The notes under the pieces were generated by a model. That model was not told the DNA's origin, searched no databases, and was given only the letters and a program-made list of their open reading frames with translations. A DNA stretch of 64,000 nucleotides from contig JAPJBO010000071.1 of NCBI GenBank assembly GCA_030068145.1, positions 333,001-397,000 on the forward strand, in the 5' to 3' direction. Source of the DNA: Diplonema papillatum. Lineage: Eukaryota; Euglenozoa; Diplonemea; Diplonemida; Diplonemidae. Shown here in pieces: positions 50,983 through 62,657 of the stretch. The position numbers and the translations under genes are program-made. Each line of letters begins with the position of its first letter. The stretch's first letter is position 1.

Positions 50983-52581
50983 TCACGAGAGGACCAAAGC
51001 GTCGTAGTGAACGCCGCCTTGGTAGAGAACGTCGATCGTGCGCGCAGCGGGCGGCGGCGAGTCGAAGCAGGAGATGCGGCGGTAGCCCGGACCGTTTTTG
51101 TTCTGTTCCCACACGTGGATGTTGATGCGATTCAAGTGCGAGCAGGCTGCCATCTCAATGCCGCCGCCCCATCCCGCATACGACATGCGGGAGGCGTAGT
51201 CCGCAGGCGACAGCTTCGAGTCCCACCAGAGCCAATCTTTCAGGGGTGTTTCCGCGATGGGACACATGGGGTTGCACTTGATCCACGCACACAGTTCCTT
51301 CCGCAGCGAGGTCGCGCTGCACGTGCTGCCGAGGCCGTAGCTCAGGCTGTGAAACAGACAGCTTCCATCCCCCGGCTGTCTGATTACACGCGCGCTGGTT
51401 GCCACGACGTTGCCGCACGGCCTTCCCATTTCAGGAGGCTTGCGCCGCAACGCGTCAGGGTGATCTTCCCGCGGCTTTTTGTAGTATGGGCACATGGCGG
51501 TCGCGTGCTTTCCGTCGCACTTGTCGCATACTTCGGCTGCGCATTCTCGTTTGGACTCTGCGTCGTCCGCGGTCGTGCCCAGCGACGCGCCCCCGCGTGC
51601 AGAATCACTCCGGCAACTACCTTCGAGGGGGGGCTCGGGGTCGTGGGCCAAACTTGGTTTGGCATCGTTCTTCCCGCGCACCCCGTCCCGCGTGGTCGGC
51701 AGCGCGCTGCTCTTTTTCGCGGAGCCGCCGTACGGCCTTTCGCTTTCTTGGCTCGAGAAGGGGCTCCTCGGGTTCTTTCCAGCCCTCGCTCCAGGCACGG
51801 TTGTTGGCGGATCTCCTTTGCCGACACTCTCGCTGGTGCCCGACGCGTCGCTGTCTTCGTTTTGCTGGTTGGTTGGGAGAGACTGCACGCGGGAAGGGTG
51901 CAGGCCAGACGTCGGCAGGGGAACCGTGCGACTTAGCTGCCCGTGGGGCGTCTGGGGGTGCGCGCACTGCTTGGAGTGGGGCTGCGTGCGAGACGCCCAC
52001 GATGGCGGGGCGGAAGGAAGCGTGGCGACGCGGGTCGCCGACGACGGGTTTCGAGTCAAGCGGCCGTCGGTGCTCTTCGCTTCGACAATGCGGGACCGGA
52101 CGCGAGAGGACGTGGAGGCAGGGGCTGGTGGCGGCGGCACGGACCTCAAGGAGCCGATTGGTTGGCAACCTGGTGCTGTTTCGAACACCAAGTTGCTGTA
52201 GGTGTCCGTCAACGGTGGATACGGCTCCACCTTCGAAGGCGTTGAAAGGCCGGCCCTCAGGCAACCCCCTTCGAAAATGCTACTAGCAGGCACGGGCTGC
52301 ATGCGGGATCCGGTGCCGGAGGTCGAGAACCTTCCTCGTTTTCCTGGCCCGCCGCTAGCAATGTTCGCAGTGCTGTTCCCATTTGCGGTTCCGTGCGCAA
52401 GCCCGCTCTGCGGCCAGTATCGCGAGCCAGTATTGCTTGCGAGAAGGCTGCCAACCGAGTCGATCCCACCACGGGGCAGCTTCCCTACACAGCGCCCTGA
52501 TGGAGGTGCGCATTGTCGTGTCACCTCCCCTCTGCTACGAAGGGCCGTCACGCTTCCGTCTTGCGTCGTGACGACAAACGC
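50983..52581 (-). CDS. OTU-family cysteine protease with zinc knuckle
   Basis: The frame ends with an OTU domain. Counting from the codon at 52551, the catalytic block GDGSCLFHSL has Asp395 and Cys398 and the final block VHYDAL has His515. Ahead of it is a CCHC-type knuckle, CDKCDGKHATAMC (342-354), then PYYKKPREDHPDA, a pairing seen in many protist OTU proteins. The first 330 residues are Ser/Pro/Thr-rich and probably disordered. OTU enzymes remove ubiquitin. The stop is TGA at 50983. There is no ATG before residue 84 (52302). The frame is open up to an acceptor-like TTGTAG at 52582-52587, so either translation starts at 52302 or an unidentified 5' exon joins at 52581. Catalytic assignment is strong, the 5' end is not. 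Confidence 0.82.
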   Translation of the reverse strand, partial: AFVVTTQDGSVTALRSRGEVTRQCAPPSGRCVGKLPRGGIDSVGSLLASNTGSRYWPQSGLAHGTANGNSTANIASGGPGKRGRFSTSGTGSRMQPVPASSIFEGGCLRAGLSTPSKVEPYPPLTDTYSNLVFETAPGCQPIGSLRSVPPPPAPASTSSRVRSRIVEAKSTDGRLTRNPSSATRVATLPSAPPSWASRTQPHSKQCAHPQTPHGQLSRTVPLPTSGLHPSRVQSLPTNQQNEDSDASGTSESVGKGDPPTTVPGARAGKNPRSPFSSQESERPYGGSAKKSSALPTTRDGVRGKNDAKPSLAHDPEPPLEGSCRSDSARGGASLGTTADDAESKRECAAEVCDKCDGKHATAMCPYYKKPREDHPDALRRKPPEMGRPCGNVVATSARVIRQPGDGSCLFHSLSYGLGSTCSATSLRKELCAWIKCNPMCPIAETPLKDWLWWDSKLSPADYASRMSYAGWGGGIEMAACSHLNRINIHVWEQNKNGPGYRRISCFDSPPPAARTIDVLYQGGVHYDALVLS

Positions 52582-55500
52582 CTACAAGCTGTATTACTCG
52601 TACCTTTGCAACGCACACAGCCGAAACAACCGATTGGCGAGTTGTGAATGGTTTCGATAAGCCCCCGCGAGTGACCGTTTTTTGTGTTTATTGTTTGCTA
52701 AGATCCTGTGAGCGCAAGTTTTGATACGGGGCGGTTATATTACGAAATGAAACTCGGACCCCTTCAAAAACTCCGAGTTTTCAGAGTAGACTTGAAGGCA
52801 GGGCTGTAGCGTGCGTCGAAACTCGGTCAGGCAGGCACAGTGACCAAAGACGCTGCTTTGCGTGCCTCACGTGCCAACCCGCCGCAAATAAAGTCTTGGA
52901 ACTCCTCTGGCGGCGCATGTGCGGTCTGCTGATAAAGGAAGCGGCATCTCCTTGTCGTTTATTGATCCGCTTATCTTTTGCTTTCGTATCTCAGTCTGAA
53001 ATCTCAGAACACGGCACGTAGTGCAAAAGTGCCTCACTTTCCTTGTGACCTATAATGCGGGGAGTGCCACTCCCGCACGATTTCACTCCCACATTCACTT
53101 GGTAGTAGAAGTAGAATATTAGCTGCTGAAATCCGGGTGTACTTTAAAGCCTGTCCTCAGAGGGAGGCGAAAGACCAGTTCCCTGAGCGTTCTTCTTGCT
53201 CTTTAAGGTATTCAAGGTCAGTTACGTAGCTAAGTTCCGGTGCTAGTTCCGGGTGTGAGGGAGGTTTTGGAAGCTTTGAGCTTCCGGTGCAGGTTCCGGG
53301 TGGGGTGCTTCTCTTCAAGGCCCAAAGGCCAGTCCCTGAGCATATGAGCCTCCCCCTTTGCTGGGCGCCCTGGAAGCTCTCACCTCCCCCTACGTGACTG
53401 TGGTCCGGAAGAGGCCGAGTCTTCCGAGCTGGAAGTCGAGCTCTCAAACGTGGGGGAAGGCGTGTGCGGTGCCTTTTTCCCCTTTGCCCCTGCATCGTTG
53501 CCTTGAGCACAAGCCTGTGGAAAGGGAACAACCGGACTGGGAACGGCCTTTTTTCTCAGGCTCCTCCGCAGAAAACCTCGGCAAGGTAGGTACCGAGTCC
53601 CGAGAAATTGAACTCCGACTCGACATTTGTTCGAAGAAGTTCTGCTCGAACGAATACAATCATCGCACACATCTCAAGTCAACCGCTCACTTGCTAATGC
53701 TGAGCAATTGCGATGGTGGTGAGGCAGAAGCGCCAGAGCCACGTTGGGTCCGGATGTCTGATGCACAAGGGTGGATGTTCATGTGAACACCGGTGGCGAT
53801 TGGGTCGGGGACCCAAACCGCTTCTGTCGGTACTCTTGGTGCAACGGTGGTGCAACGAAGTTACCGGAAATGGTCCTTGTCGGTGCCAACACCTTAAACG
53901 GCGACCTCGGCATGTCGCAGTACAGTCCGGACATTCTCACAGCGTCGGAGAACGCAAACTCGCCAACCACCAAGATCTGCACTCGGTCGGTAAATGCTGC
54001 CCTCGTCCGAACTTGGTCCAAAACCCCACGAAGTTGTGGCAATTGACGGCAGGTGGAGCTGGAGCTGTCAAACGAGCTATGTTTGGTGTGGGTCTTGAGT
54101 TGGGGCAAGTGCGGAACGTGCTCCCCTCTTGCATGCGTTCTCACCAACCAAGAGCAAACCGAGATGACAACGCAGACGTGGAACCTGTTGGCAAAGATCA
54201 TAGGGCCAGAGCGGTAAGGACCCAAGTTCTGCCAAACCTACAATGCGAAGTGGTGGTGCGATGGGGGGGGGATAAAATGGCGCATGGCCTCTATCACATG
54301 TTTGCCGCCGTCCACCCTCAGTTGAAGTCGCTCGGAGTACCATTGGGCATTGCGGACAAGGATACCACCGCCGCCTGGCACACCGAAGGCTTGTTGTCAC
54401 GGCAGCAAACGTTGATTTCTTGCGGACACGTCTTCACTGTGAAGGCGCATTGCTCACACCGCTTGGTCGACTACATAATGGTATGCTCCCCCCGTCCATA
54501 CAGGTCAACAAGATGGCCTCGACACACAACCAGTGCATCCCTAAAAGAAAGCGTCTGGCTTACACGTGCAGCCATTGTGACCAACCCTGGAGTACCCAGT
54601 ACCCACTGATCAGGTTCGCGATGTGCCTAACCGCATCGTCGGCATGTCGCGTCACGAGAAGTGGTTTCGTTGTGTGGCTGTCAAAGACGAACCACACGCA
54701 CCCAGCCCTCCACGCAACCAAAGAGAACGCCCCGGTTGAGAAGAAGACGTAAGTCAGACACGTACAGGGAGAACAAGACGCTAATCCGGGGTCTGCACCA
54801 ATAGAGACGGGTATGCACCGAGACATCTCATCGTACAACACTGCGCCCGTAGCGAGGACGATGGGTGACCTTCTGGTAGGCGCGCGTTTTGGGACCAGAA
54901 CATAATGACGTAGGCGGTGCCATTCTAGTCAAAGTGGTGCCGACAGACGAATCCAGTGTCGGTTTTGCTGTCAAAATCCCAGGGTCTCGCCATTCGGTGA
55001 AGCGGAAACCGAAGGGACCACGGACACAAAAAGGAAAGCATGAAATAAGAGCCGGAAGAGAAAGGGGAAGGGCGGGGGGAAAAAAAAGAAAAGCAGCCTT
55101 TAAAAAAAAAAGAAGAAGATCTGACAAGGGAAGAAGGACCACGATGGTTTCTTTCTTCCCCCCACTGTTGTTCCTTTTTGTTTTTTCTTGATCGTGTGCT
55201 GCTGTTCTTTTGTTTTCTGGGGATAGGGGGGCGGCAGCTGAGTCACTCCACCAACACGTGAGCAGCGACCCTCCCCATTTGACGAGCGCGCGTGTGCCGG
55301 GGAAAGCCTGCTACACGGCAGTCAAGCGTCGCGTATAGAGCCACTGGACCAAGCGTTTCCCACAACAAAAGATCAGCCCGGCGTGCCTTGGAGCTTGCGC
55401 TGAACACGAGCTCGTGGGTTGGCCACAGGGCAGCGGGACTGTGCAAACTTCGACTTGTGCTTTGTATGTCGCGGTTGACCGCTCCAGTCTTGCCCTGGGC

Positions 55501-57035
55501 AGGCGAACTTCTTTTTTTTCTCGGGTTCCGTCTTCGCCTTCTTGATTCTTGCTTGCGGCTCACGCCTTTTTGAATGGAAGGCGACGGAATTATCGGTACA
55601 TCTCTTCCGGCTCTTCATTGCAGTTGCAGCTGGACGAGTGAGTAACCAAAAGTGGCGGAATCCGACTTTCATGAGTACCGTCTCGAGCCTAGATGAACCA
55701 GCAAAAGCCTTGCGCGGGATTCGAAAGCTGGGCGGGGGCGGGTTCCCGTCCCCTAATTATAGCGCACGTGTGGGCATTGCGTTCATTGGGCGACCGCAGC
55801 ACCCAAAATGCTGTACGTGCTGCACGAATCACTGGACGTCGTACGGGTACGAAGTCGGCACACGTACATTCCGCATCGCCAGCTCTGATTACCAGAAGTG
55901 GCTCACTTGGAGCCTCGCAGGGCACTGGCCCACGTGCTGGGCCACGCACAGTGGGGGAACGAAGACTTTGGATCTGAGGAGAGGGGGTCCCGGTGGCGTC
56001 GGGTGTTTTGATGCGGGCGAGTGTAAAGCTAGGATGACAGTTGCCACGGCGTAAGCGGTAACGCGCCCCATTCTTAGAGTCGCGGGAAGCACTTTCTTCC
56101 TCTTCTAACCTTTTTGGAGTAGTGCGTAGCAGCAGGCTACACCTCTTTCTTTCTTGCATGCTTCTTGGTTCATTCTCTTGCGTTGACCCGGGATAGTGTG
56201 AGGTCAGACAGCTCTTGCACCGAGGGGTTGGGGATCTTCGCATGGCTGAGGAACATGGGCGGGGACATCCGCACCGCCGGAAACCGCTCCCATCGGTCAC
56301 AACCCGAGGAAACGAAGGTTCTCGGAGTCACTATACAAGCCGACGAATCAACTTTTCCAAGTGTCACATAACTGGAGAATCTAGATTTTGGCTTAGCTGT
56401 GAGTACCGCAAGCCTGACGTCGAGGACACTGCGTATTGTTGTCGTGCCCGTGGTGACGTCCTAGAAGTTGTGCATGGGTGCACCACTAGCGTCTGCTTGC
56501 TTCGACTCGAGGTGCGTCTCGTCAACTTCGAAAAACTGTTCGTGTTGGTAATTTTGGACGATACAGCAAATCTCCGCTTATTGACAAAATGCCCATCCCC
56601 CACATTTCTTCTGCTTTCTTGTGCTGTGGCAGGCGTTTACCACAGAATTCATTGATTTGATGTGACCTGCAGGCCCTACAGTGCTGGCTGCAAACGTGCA
56701 AACGGTTGCGTAAACGTTTGTGTTTGCGTTTGCAGGTCTGGCAGATGACGTTTGCAAACGTTTGCAAACCGCAAAGGAAAAAGGATTGGTTCGGTGGAAC
56801 CCTTGTCGTACTTCTGCTGTGGAGGATTTATCACAGCGCGAAAGCCGCCGCCGCTCAGCCCGCGGTGGAAAACGGAGATCGACACCAACGCGAAAGAGGG
56901 ATTGGCGCAGGTCCTCTCTCGCTTCTTTGCGGACAACGACGACCAGCGCTGTGCATTGGCTGAGCACTCCGACGTACCAGAGGGACTAGTGGCACGCATC
57001 GGGCACCAAGCGGCCGTGATTGCAGGCGGTAGCCA
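52582..57035. other. 4.5-kb region of probable decayed transposons
   Basis: A plus-strand frame of 298 codons (53713-54609) overlaps the dispersed repeat at 54387 and has no recognisable domain. Frames at 55542-56054 (plus) and 55689-56300 (minus) overlap each other. At 56690-56775 there is a palindromic GTTTGCAAACG-rich stretch. If the OTU gene has a 5' exon it should lie near 52.6-53.6 kb; a minus frame at 53157-53531 ending YVTDLEYLKEQEERSGNW is a possible but unsupported candidate. Confidence 0.4.
54387..54522 (+). repeat. Dispersed repeat, partner at 49651
   Basis: See 49651-49793; this copy has a small deletion near CACACCGCTTGG. Confidence 0.7.
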
Positions 57036-58169
57036 AGCTAAGTTCTGGTGAAGCAAGGCTCGGAGAAGCAAAGTTCTGGTGAGGCTAAGTTCTGGTGAAA
57101 GCAAAGTTCGGGCGAAGCTAAGTTCTGGTGAAGCACAGCTCGGAGAAGCAAAGTTCTGGTGAGGCAAAAAAGGGTTTGCGAGGCCGAACTGGGGCTGGTC
57201 ACGGGGTCGGGCATTTCGTGTGCCCACGACAAAAGCTTGGTGATACTGACATGCATGCGACCCCGTTTTTACGAAAGAGCATTTCAAGTTTTTTTCCCGC
57301 TGCGCGGGAATTTCCCCATCTTCTGGTGAAAGGAGTGATTCTTTAACGACACAGACTATTCCCTGATCCAAACCCTTTCTCTCACCACTTGGGTAGTTTG
57401 GTGGCATGCACACCGCCACCGCCACGAACAAGCCTCTTGATCACTACTCCTTCCGTTTCATTGTTCGCATATGCCGTCCGCCGTCCAGCATGCATAGCCA
57501 TGCGATTCCAGACGTTTTGGCTCAAACCGGCTTTTTTTGCTCGGTCAGACAGGTCAGGACCTTCTGCAGCCCATTTTCTCCTTCAGACTAGACACCAAGC
57601 CCACTTTCTCTGGTGAGGGGGGTCCGGGGGACGGTACGGTACATGGAACTTCAGATTCTGTCTTGTTCGTAACCTGTAACAGGAAACTGATGCCTGGTTA
57701 CAGGCCTCTGGCAAAAATTCGAAATCTTGTGGATAGTTTATAGGGGGGTCCAGGGGGGCACTGGGAGGGGGGTACTGGGAGACGGTATGGTACATGGTGC
57801 CTCAGAATCTGATGTCCTGGTCAAGGCAGGACTTCTGCAACCAGAGTTCTCCAGAAGACACCTAGCCTACTGCTGATTGTTCTGATGAAAGGTCTCACCC
57901 TTCTTCTGTAGCACAGCCAGAATGCAGGAAAAAGTATTCCCACTACAGACACCCAAAACCTCTGCCCAACCCAGATTACAGACACCAAACCTCTGCCCAA
58001 CCCAATCCAAGGTAGTGTAACATGCAGGGTCAAAACCTTGTGTCTTTTTGGAAATGGCCAAAAAAAAATTCCGGAAAAAATTTGGGGTTTTTGAATTTTA
58101 AAATTTTGGAACAAACTTGGTGTTACCCACTAGGAGCCTACACAACTTCTATCAAACTTCTATATTCAG

Positions 58170-60563
58170 GGGGGGTGTGTCACTTTTTATTTTGATATGT
58201 CAAAAATGACCACCCTATGGCAGCGCACACAGTCACCAAAGGTTTCACTAAATCGACCAATTTTTGATGCTATGAGCGCAGGTGTCCCCGGTCTCTCTGT
58301 TCCCGAGGGTTTAGAAAAAAAAGATGACCCCCCTTGGACGCGTTCAACCCGATATAATTATATTTAGATGGAGGGAGCGCGTGTGGTACGTGTGATATGT
58401 GCATGTTGCTCCCGAGAAGACACGGAATGGAAAGATCGGTCACGAAATCGTCAGAATACGACCTCGGATCCCAAAAAGGTTGTCCCCCATGGCCCCTCCT
58501 TTTGCACTTCACTTCACCAGGCATATTGCCATCCCCTATGAGCGCACTTCAGAACTGGGATGGCAGGTACTGAAGAACAGGGATGCTGCAAAATCTGCAG
58601 TGCGAAAACCTGGAGAAAGGTTGCTTCGTTTCCTCAGCCCGAAGTGGATTCATCTGTTTGAAGTGGCGCCCCCCCCTCGGCGGGCCCCCTCCTGGGATCC
58701 CCTCCCGGGCCCCCGTCCGGAGGCCCCCGTCCGGGCCCCGCCCCACCCGAGGGGCCCCGAAGCCTCCAGGAGTGTGGTGCCACGCGGAGGAAGTGCACAC
58801 GACTACGACTGCAGCAACAACTACGACGGCAAGGTGCAAGGTTCCAAAACGACTACTTGGACAGCGTCTTCAAGCTGTCCGAATTGGATGCTTGTTGTGA
58901 ACGCTCCTGTCTATGCACCCCCCAGAAGTATTCTGCTTCGGATGCTACACAGCGTGCCTTTCGGCGGAGCAGAACCCATCTGCCTCTCGATATCCTCTGG
59001 AAGGAGCAAATTCGGGCAAAGTGCCGACCACGGCTGCGGTGAGCACAATGCCACACGCATTCTTTATCGAGGTTCCGACACTGCCAGCGGATTTTTTGCC
59101 GCATGGTTTTGCAACACAGCTCGTTGACATGGAATACAATGAGAAGGAGAACATGCAACGTTTTGCGATTGAAGAATTCGGATGCAGTTGCAGAGAATTC
59201 TTCAGGAGCCTGCTGACAGCCGCAAAACCTCGGCCGTACAAGGAATACAACGCATTATCGCATCTTGGTGGTGGGATGGTAGTGCGCCTGATACCAGCCG
59301 GCAGCAAAATAAACGGGTACTCTTCAAGACGGCACAGAAGGTGGGGCGTTCCACAGGGTTGTGCACAAGCCGGACATCGTATTATCATGCAGGATCGAAG
59401 GTGAGCGTATCTTGCTCTCACTTCTGCAAGCGACGACCGTCCAAACAAAAAGAGCCGGCGCAGTTAGTGCGATCGGAGACGGAAACTGTGCACAGAAACT
59501 CCCGGTACTCTTCCTCTTGCTTCTCTGGGAATGACTGATATACCACGTATTTTAGAACAACCCTCAGAAGACTTACCGAGCTAGCGGTTGTATTTGGCCA
59601 CCTTTAGCTAAAATTCTGGTCGGGTGGCCGGGGGTGGGCAAAAGGCCCTAGCCAATCCAGAAGCTCAGGACAGGCTCGACGCTCAACAGACATCCTGTCC
59701 TGAGGGCCACCGTGTGTATACCAGACGGAAAACTCTCAAATGCGAAGAGCTCAGTTGCAAAAATATCACACAAGCTTCAAATGCACCCTCGAAGGGCCTC
59801 GAGACCGCTAAGGAGGGGGCCGAACTTTTAAGCTTGGATTTCGACCAAATAACCAGGGAAAAGTTGAGAGCCTGGAGTTAAGGGGTTAAATGGATGAACC
59901 AGGGAAGGAACAAATCTGCACATAACAATGTCATGTACGTTCACGATGATCGTGAACAAAGTTATGCTGAAACAAGGAAAGATGGCAGCAGAAACCGCAC
60001 CAGTCCTCTCCCAGATAGCACTGGGCACTTACGAGCAGTGCATGGCGGGATTGCCGCGGCTGTTTTGAAATACGGTGACCACGTCAGCAACGCCGGTGGC
60101 CCGTCGGTTTGGCGCGGCTGTGATGCAAAACGGAGCCAGTCGCCCAGCCAGTCGCCCAGCCAGTCGCCCAGCCAGTCGCCCAGCCAGTCGCCCAGCCAGT
60201 CGCCCAGCCAGTCGCCCAGCCAGTCGCCCAGCCAGCTGCTCAGCCAGCCGCCAGGGCAACACCCTTGTGAGCTGGTGGCAGGGAAAGGCCGAGGCGAGCC
60301 ATCCAGTGCATCAGCACATGAAACGCAAGGTTGCTTGCACATCGGCCCCTTGCCAAGATGAACATCACAGGTGGTCAGAAAGTACTGGAGGTGTTGGCAA
60401 GGCCAGTGTCTTTACCTCGCCCGAAATGGGTCCAAAGGGCCGCGTGCAGCGCGAACCACAACCGCAGTTGGGCTTGCGCGCAGAAAACGGGAGTTCGGCT
60501 CAAGAAAACGTCAGCGTTGTGCACCATCATTATAACAATAAAAAGTGACACCCCCCACTCCAT
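58170..60563. mobile_element. Innermost element with GGGGGGTGT ends and 28-bp flanking repeats
   Basis: Left end GGGGGGTGTGTCACTTTTTA and right end (inverse) GGGGGGTGTCACTTTTTATT are inverted with a 2-base gap. The 28-bp direct repeat ending CTTCTATATTCAG stands on both sides (58142-58169 and 60564-60591). The interior has several plus-strand frames (58399-59127, 59047-59404, 59182-59538) with no recognisable transposase motif, and the 12-bp array at 60137. A 28-bp target duplication would be unusual, so the direct repeats may instead belong to the element. Confidence 0.6.
60137..60246 (+). repeat. 12-bp tandem array, about 9 units
   Basis: Unit CAGCCAGTCGCC. It is in frame with open frames reading Ser-Gln-Ser-Pro or Ser-Arg-Pro-Ala on plus and Gly-Asp-Trp-Leu on minus; no evidence that any is translated. 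Confidence 0.92.
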
Positions 60564-61618
60564 ACAACTTCTATCAAACTTCTATATTCAGCATTGTGGG
60601 TAACACCAAAACTCTGCAGTAATTTTTGATGAAGTTGAGCAAATTTATTTTTAGACTGTTTCTACTGCTCCTCTTTCTTCTTCTTATTTTTTTTCCAAAT
60701 TTTTTTTTTTGGGGGCCATCGGCCCCGCGGCAGCGTTTTAAAAAGACACAAGGTTTTGACCCTGTATGGTAAATCAACCCAACCTCCCACCCGTTTTTCG
60801 ATTTTTTTTTTTTGGGTGAGTTAGCTCACCAGGGTGAGTTACCTCACCACCTCACCAGGGTATTAGTTTGAAGGCTTCCGCGGTTTGCAGATTTAGACCG
60901 TTACTATGGGGTGGTTTTCGGCGGTGTTTCGGCGCCGTTTTCGCCGATGTACGGCGTCTTGGGGCGCCACAACTTCGTTCGGCAAAAGAGGGTCTTCATG
61001 GGTTCTTTATGGGGTCTTTATGGGTCAATTATGGTCACCCCGTCAGTTTGGCGACACATTTTGCGGGCGTTTTTCAACCTACACCAGTCCGGATCAAGCT
61101 TCAATTCAAATTCGATTCAAACTGCGCCATACACCGACCACCCCCGCTTGCACGAGGTCATTGATCCCGGCTGGCCAAGAATCTTCTTCGCCCGAACTTT
61201 GCTTTCTCCAGAACTTAGCCTCACCAGAACTTTGCTTCTCCGAGCTTTGCTTCACCAGAACTTAGCTTCGCCCGAACTTTGCTTTCTCCAGAACTTAGCC
61301 TCACCAGAACTTAGCTTCTAGGACGGGGATGTATCTGGTAACGGTTATCGGTTATCGTTACGGTGGATACTTGTTCGCAAGTTCGTTCTTTGAGAACAAG
61401 GGAGGTGGTTCCTTGTGCCCCCTCTTCGCCATTCTTGGCACTCTTTCCGATTCGACCTTTTGGGTGGTCTGGTGAGCGTGCTGTCGGTGCACCGAGTCTT
61501 CGCACTGGTCCGGCAAGTGCTCCCTCGACTAGCCGCTCGAGTCCGCTTAGCAAAACCACCAAAACAGCAGTAGCGAATTGTCTGGAGGGATCCAACCCCA
61601 GAAAATCGAGGTAGCTCG

Positions 61619-62119
61619 CTAGAGAGCTAAATGGAGAATTTTCGAATTTACCAAACATCCAGACTCGGAAATATTGCATACCGTTGTCAGCAGCTTGCCA
61701 GCGGCAGCACAGATAGCGTCGCTGCGGATATACTGCAATCCTTGCAAGGCTTCCAGCCCTCCGCATTCGTGGAGGATCTCGGGGTATTGCGCTTCGTTCT
61801 GTGACATGAGGTATGTTCTTACTGCTTTTTGACAGGATTCGCGATGCACCGCATGTTGCGTTCGAAAGGACTCCTGATAGTATGGCCTCGAGATGAGGAT
61901 GTTGTTACGCGGTGGGATGCGTTCTGCTGGGGATAATATGTGCGAAACACTGTGTCTGAACTGTTGGTGAACGGTTTCAGGCCGAAAAACAGTGCAGAGC
62001 ATGTCCTTTTCGAAGGGACAACGCAGATCAAGAGGCGCTGCTCGCGGAATGTCGCACTCGAAATTGCGAAATGTTTCGACCGCGTGCCGGGAGCTGGTGC
62101 TCAAGCTTGTCGAGGACAT
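61619..62119 (-). CDS. Possible small protein, unrecognised
   Basis: From the ATG at 62119 (MSSTSLSTSSRHAVETF) 166 residues run to a stop at 61619. The C-terminal 70 residues (AQYPEILHECGGLEALQGLQ, then DAICAAAGKLLTTVCNIS) look helical and faintly like ARM/HEAT repeats. It has the same strand as all other genes in the window, but codon usage is mixed and no domain is certain. It may be an exon of a gene whose other parts are lost among the transposons. Confidence 0.3.
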   Translation of the reverse strand: MSSTSLSTSSRHAVETFRNFECDIPRAAPLDLRCPFEKDMLCTVFRPETVHQQFRHSVSHILSPAERIPPRNNILISRPYYQESFRTQHAVHRESCQKAVRTYLMSQNEAQYPEILHECGGLEALQGLQYIRSDAICAAAGKLLTTVCNISESGCLVNSKILHLAL

Positions 62120-62657
62120 GGGGATGCACGACAGGGTTCGAGCCCCTCTCCGCGACACCTATCGTATACAAGCGTCTCAGGAGCCGAACCCAAAAACGCT
62201 AAAATACGATAAACCGATACTGTCGCCAGCCGTGTATTTATTATTTTCGATTATTTCCACCTGGTCCAGGCCATACACCAGCCTAACTTGCGGCGGGGCG
62301 GACCCGGGATGAAGTGGTGAAAAATGAAACATTCGGTGTAAGCGGCGACTCCACCATATTTTTTGCCTGTGTGGCTAGGTGGCACCTTTGTGCCCGGAGG
62401 CTGTGTACGTCATGCGGAACAGATATCGGTCGGACCCCAGGTCGTAGACCAAAGGGTGCATTTCTTCCGGAACAAACAGCCTGCCTCCTTGGGCCATTCT
62501 TGAACGGATGCGGAGCAGGCAACACCTTGGACCTCCCCGTAGCGCCCGCGGCGATGGGGGTTCAAAGCGCGTGATGCCAGGCAGTGCTGCCAAAATGACA
62601 TGCAGCGCCGCGTTCATGAGGCAAGTTCGCTCGGGCGACAAAGAGTGCTTTTGGGCA

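Larger units (their letters stand above)
58118..60608. mobile_element. Nested element with perfect 13-bp inverted ends
   Basis: Ends TGGTGTTACCCAC (58118-58130) and GTGGGTAACACCA (60596-60608) are exact inverted copies. AAACT is duplicated at 58113-58117 and 60609-60613, matching a single AAACT in the uninterrupted MITE. A 5-bp duplication with 13-bp ends identifies a cut-and-paste DNA transposon, superfamily undetermined. Most of its interior is the further element at 58170-60563. Confidence 0.85.
58021..60768. mobile_element. MITE copy 3, split by a nested insertion
   Basis: The left half (58021-58117) and right half (60614-60768) together reconstitute the family consensus seen at 5429-5640. 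Outer GTAA target duplications are at 58017-58020 and 60769-60772. The break is at the AAACT in the AACAAACTCTGCAG context of the intact copy. Confidence 0.9.
57036..61322. mobile_element. Possible foldback element 2: inverted GAAGCTAAGTTCTGG arrays
   Basis: Left array 57036-57172 and right array 61190-61322 are built of 15-20 bp subunits (AAGTTCTGGTGAAGC, AAGTTCGGGCGAAGC, GCTCGGAGAAGC). The right is an inverted copy of the left over about 120 bp with the subunit order kept. They bracket 4.0 kb that includes the nested transposons. No target duplication could be fixed, so the two arrays might also be independent inverted copies. Confidence 0.5.

Noticed and set aside
51007..52286. Plus-strand frames opposite the OTU gene
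   Set aside because: Mirror frames of GC-rich coding sequence; the minus strand has the catalytic motifs.
53713..54609. Plus-strand frame of 298 codons considered as a gene or transposase
   Set aside because: No recognisable motif, mixed codon character and overlap with a dispersed repeat; kept only as part of the transposon-rich region.
57515..57540. GTTTTGGCTCAAA considered as a relic dinoflagellate spliced leader
   Set aside because: Only about 12 bases match, the orientation is opposite to the genes, and it is not next to a gene start.
62128..62150. GGGTTCGAGCCCC considered as a tRNA T arm
   Set aside because: It lies inside a minus-strand frame and no cloverleaf can be completed upstream.
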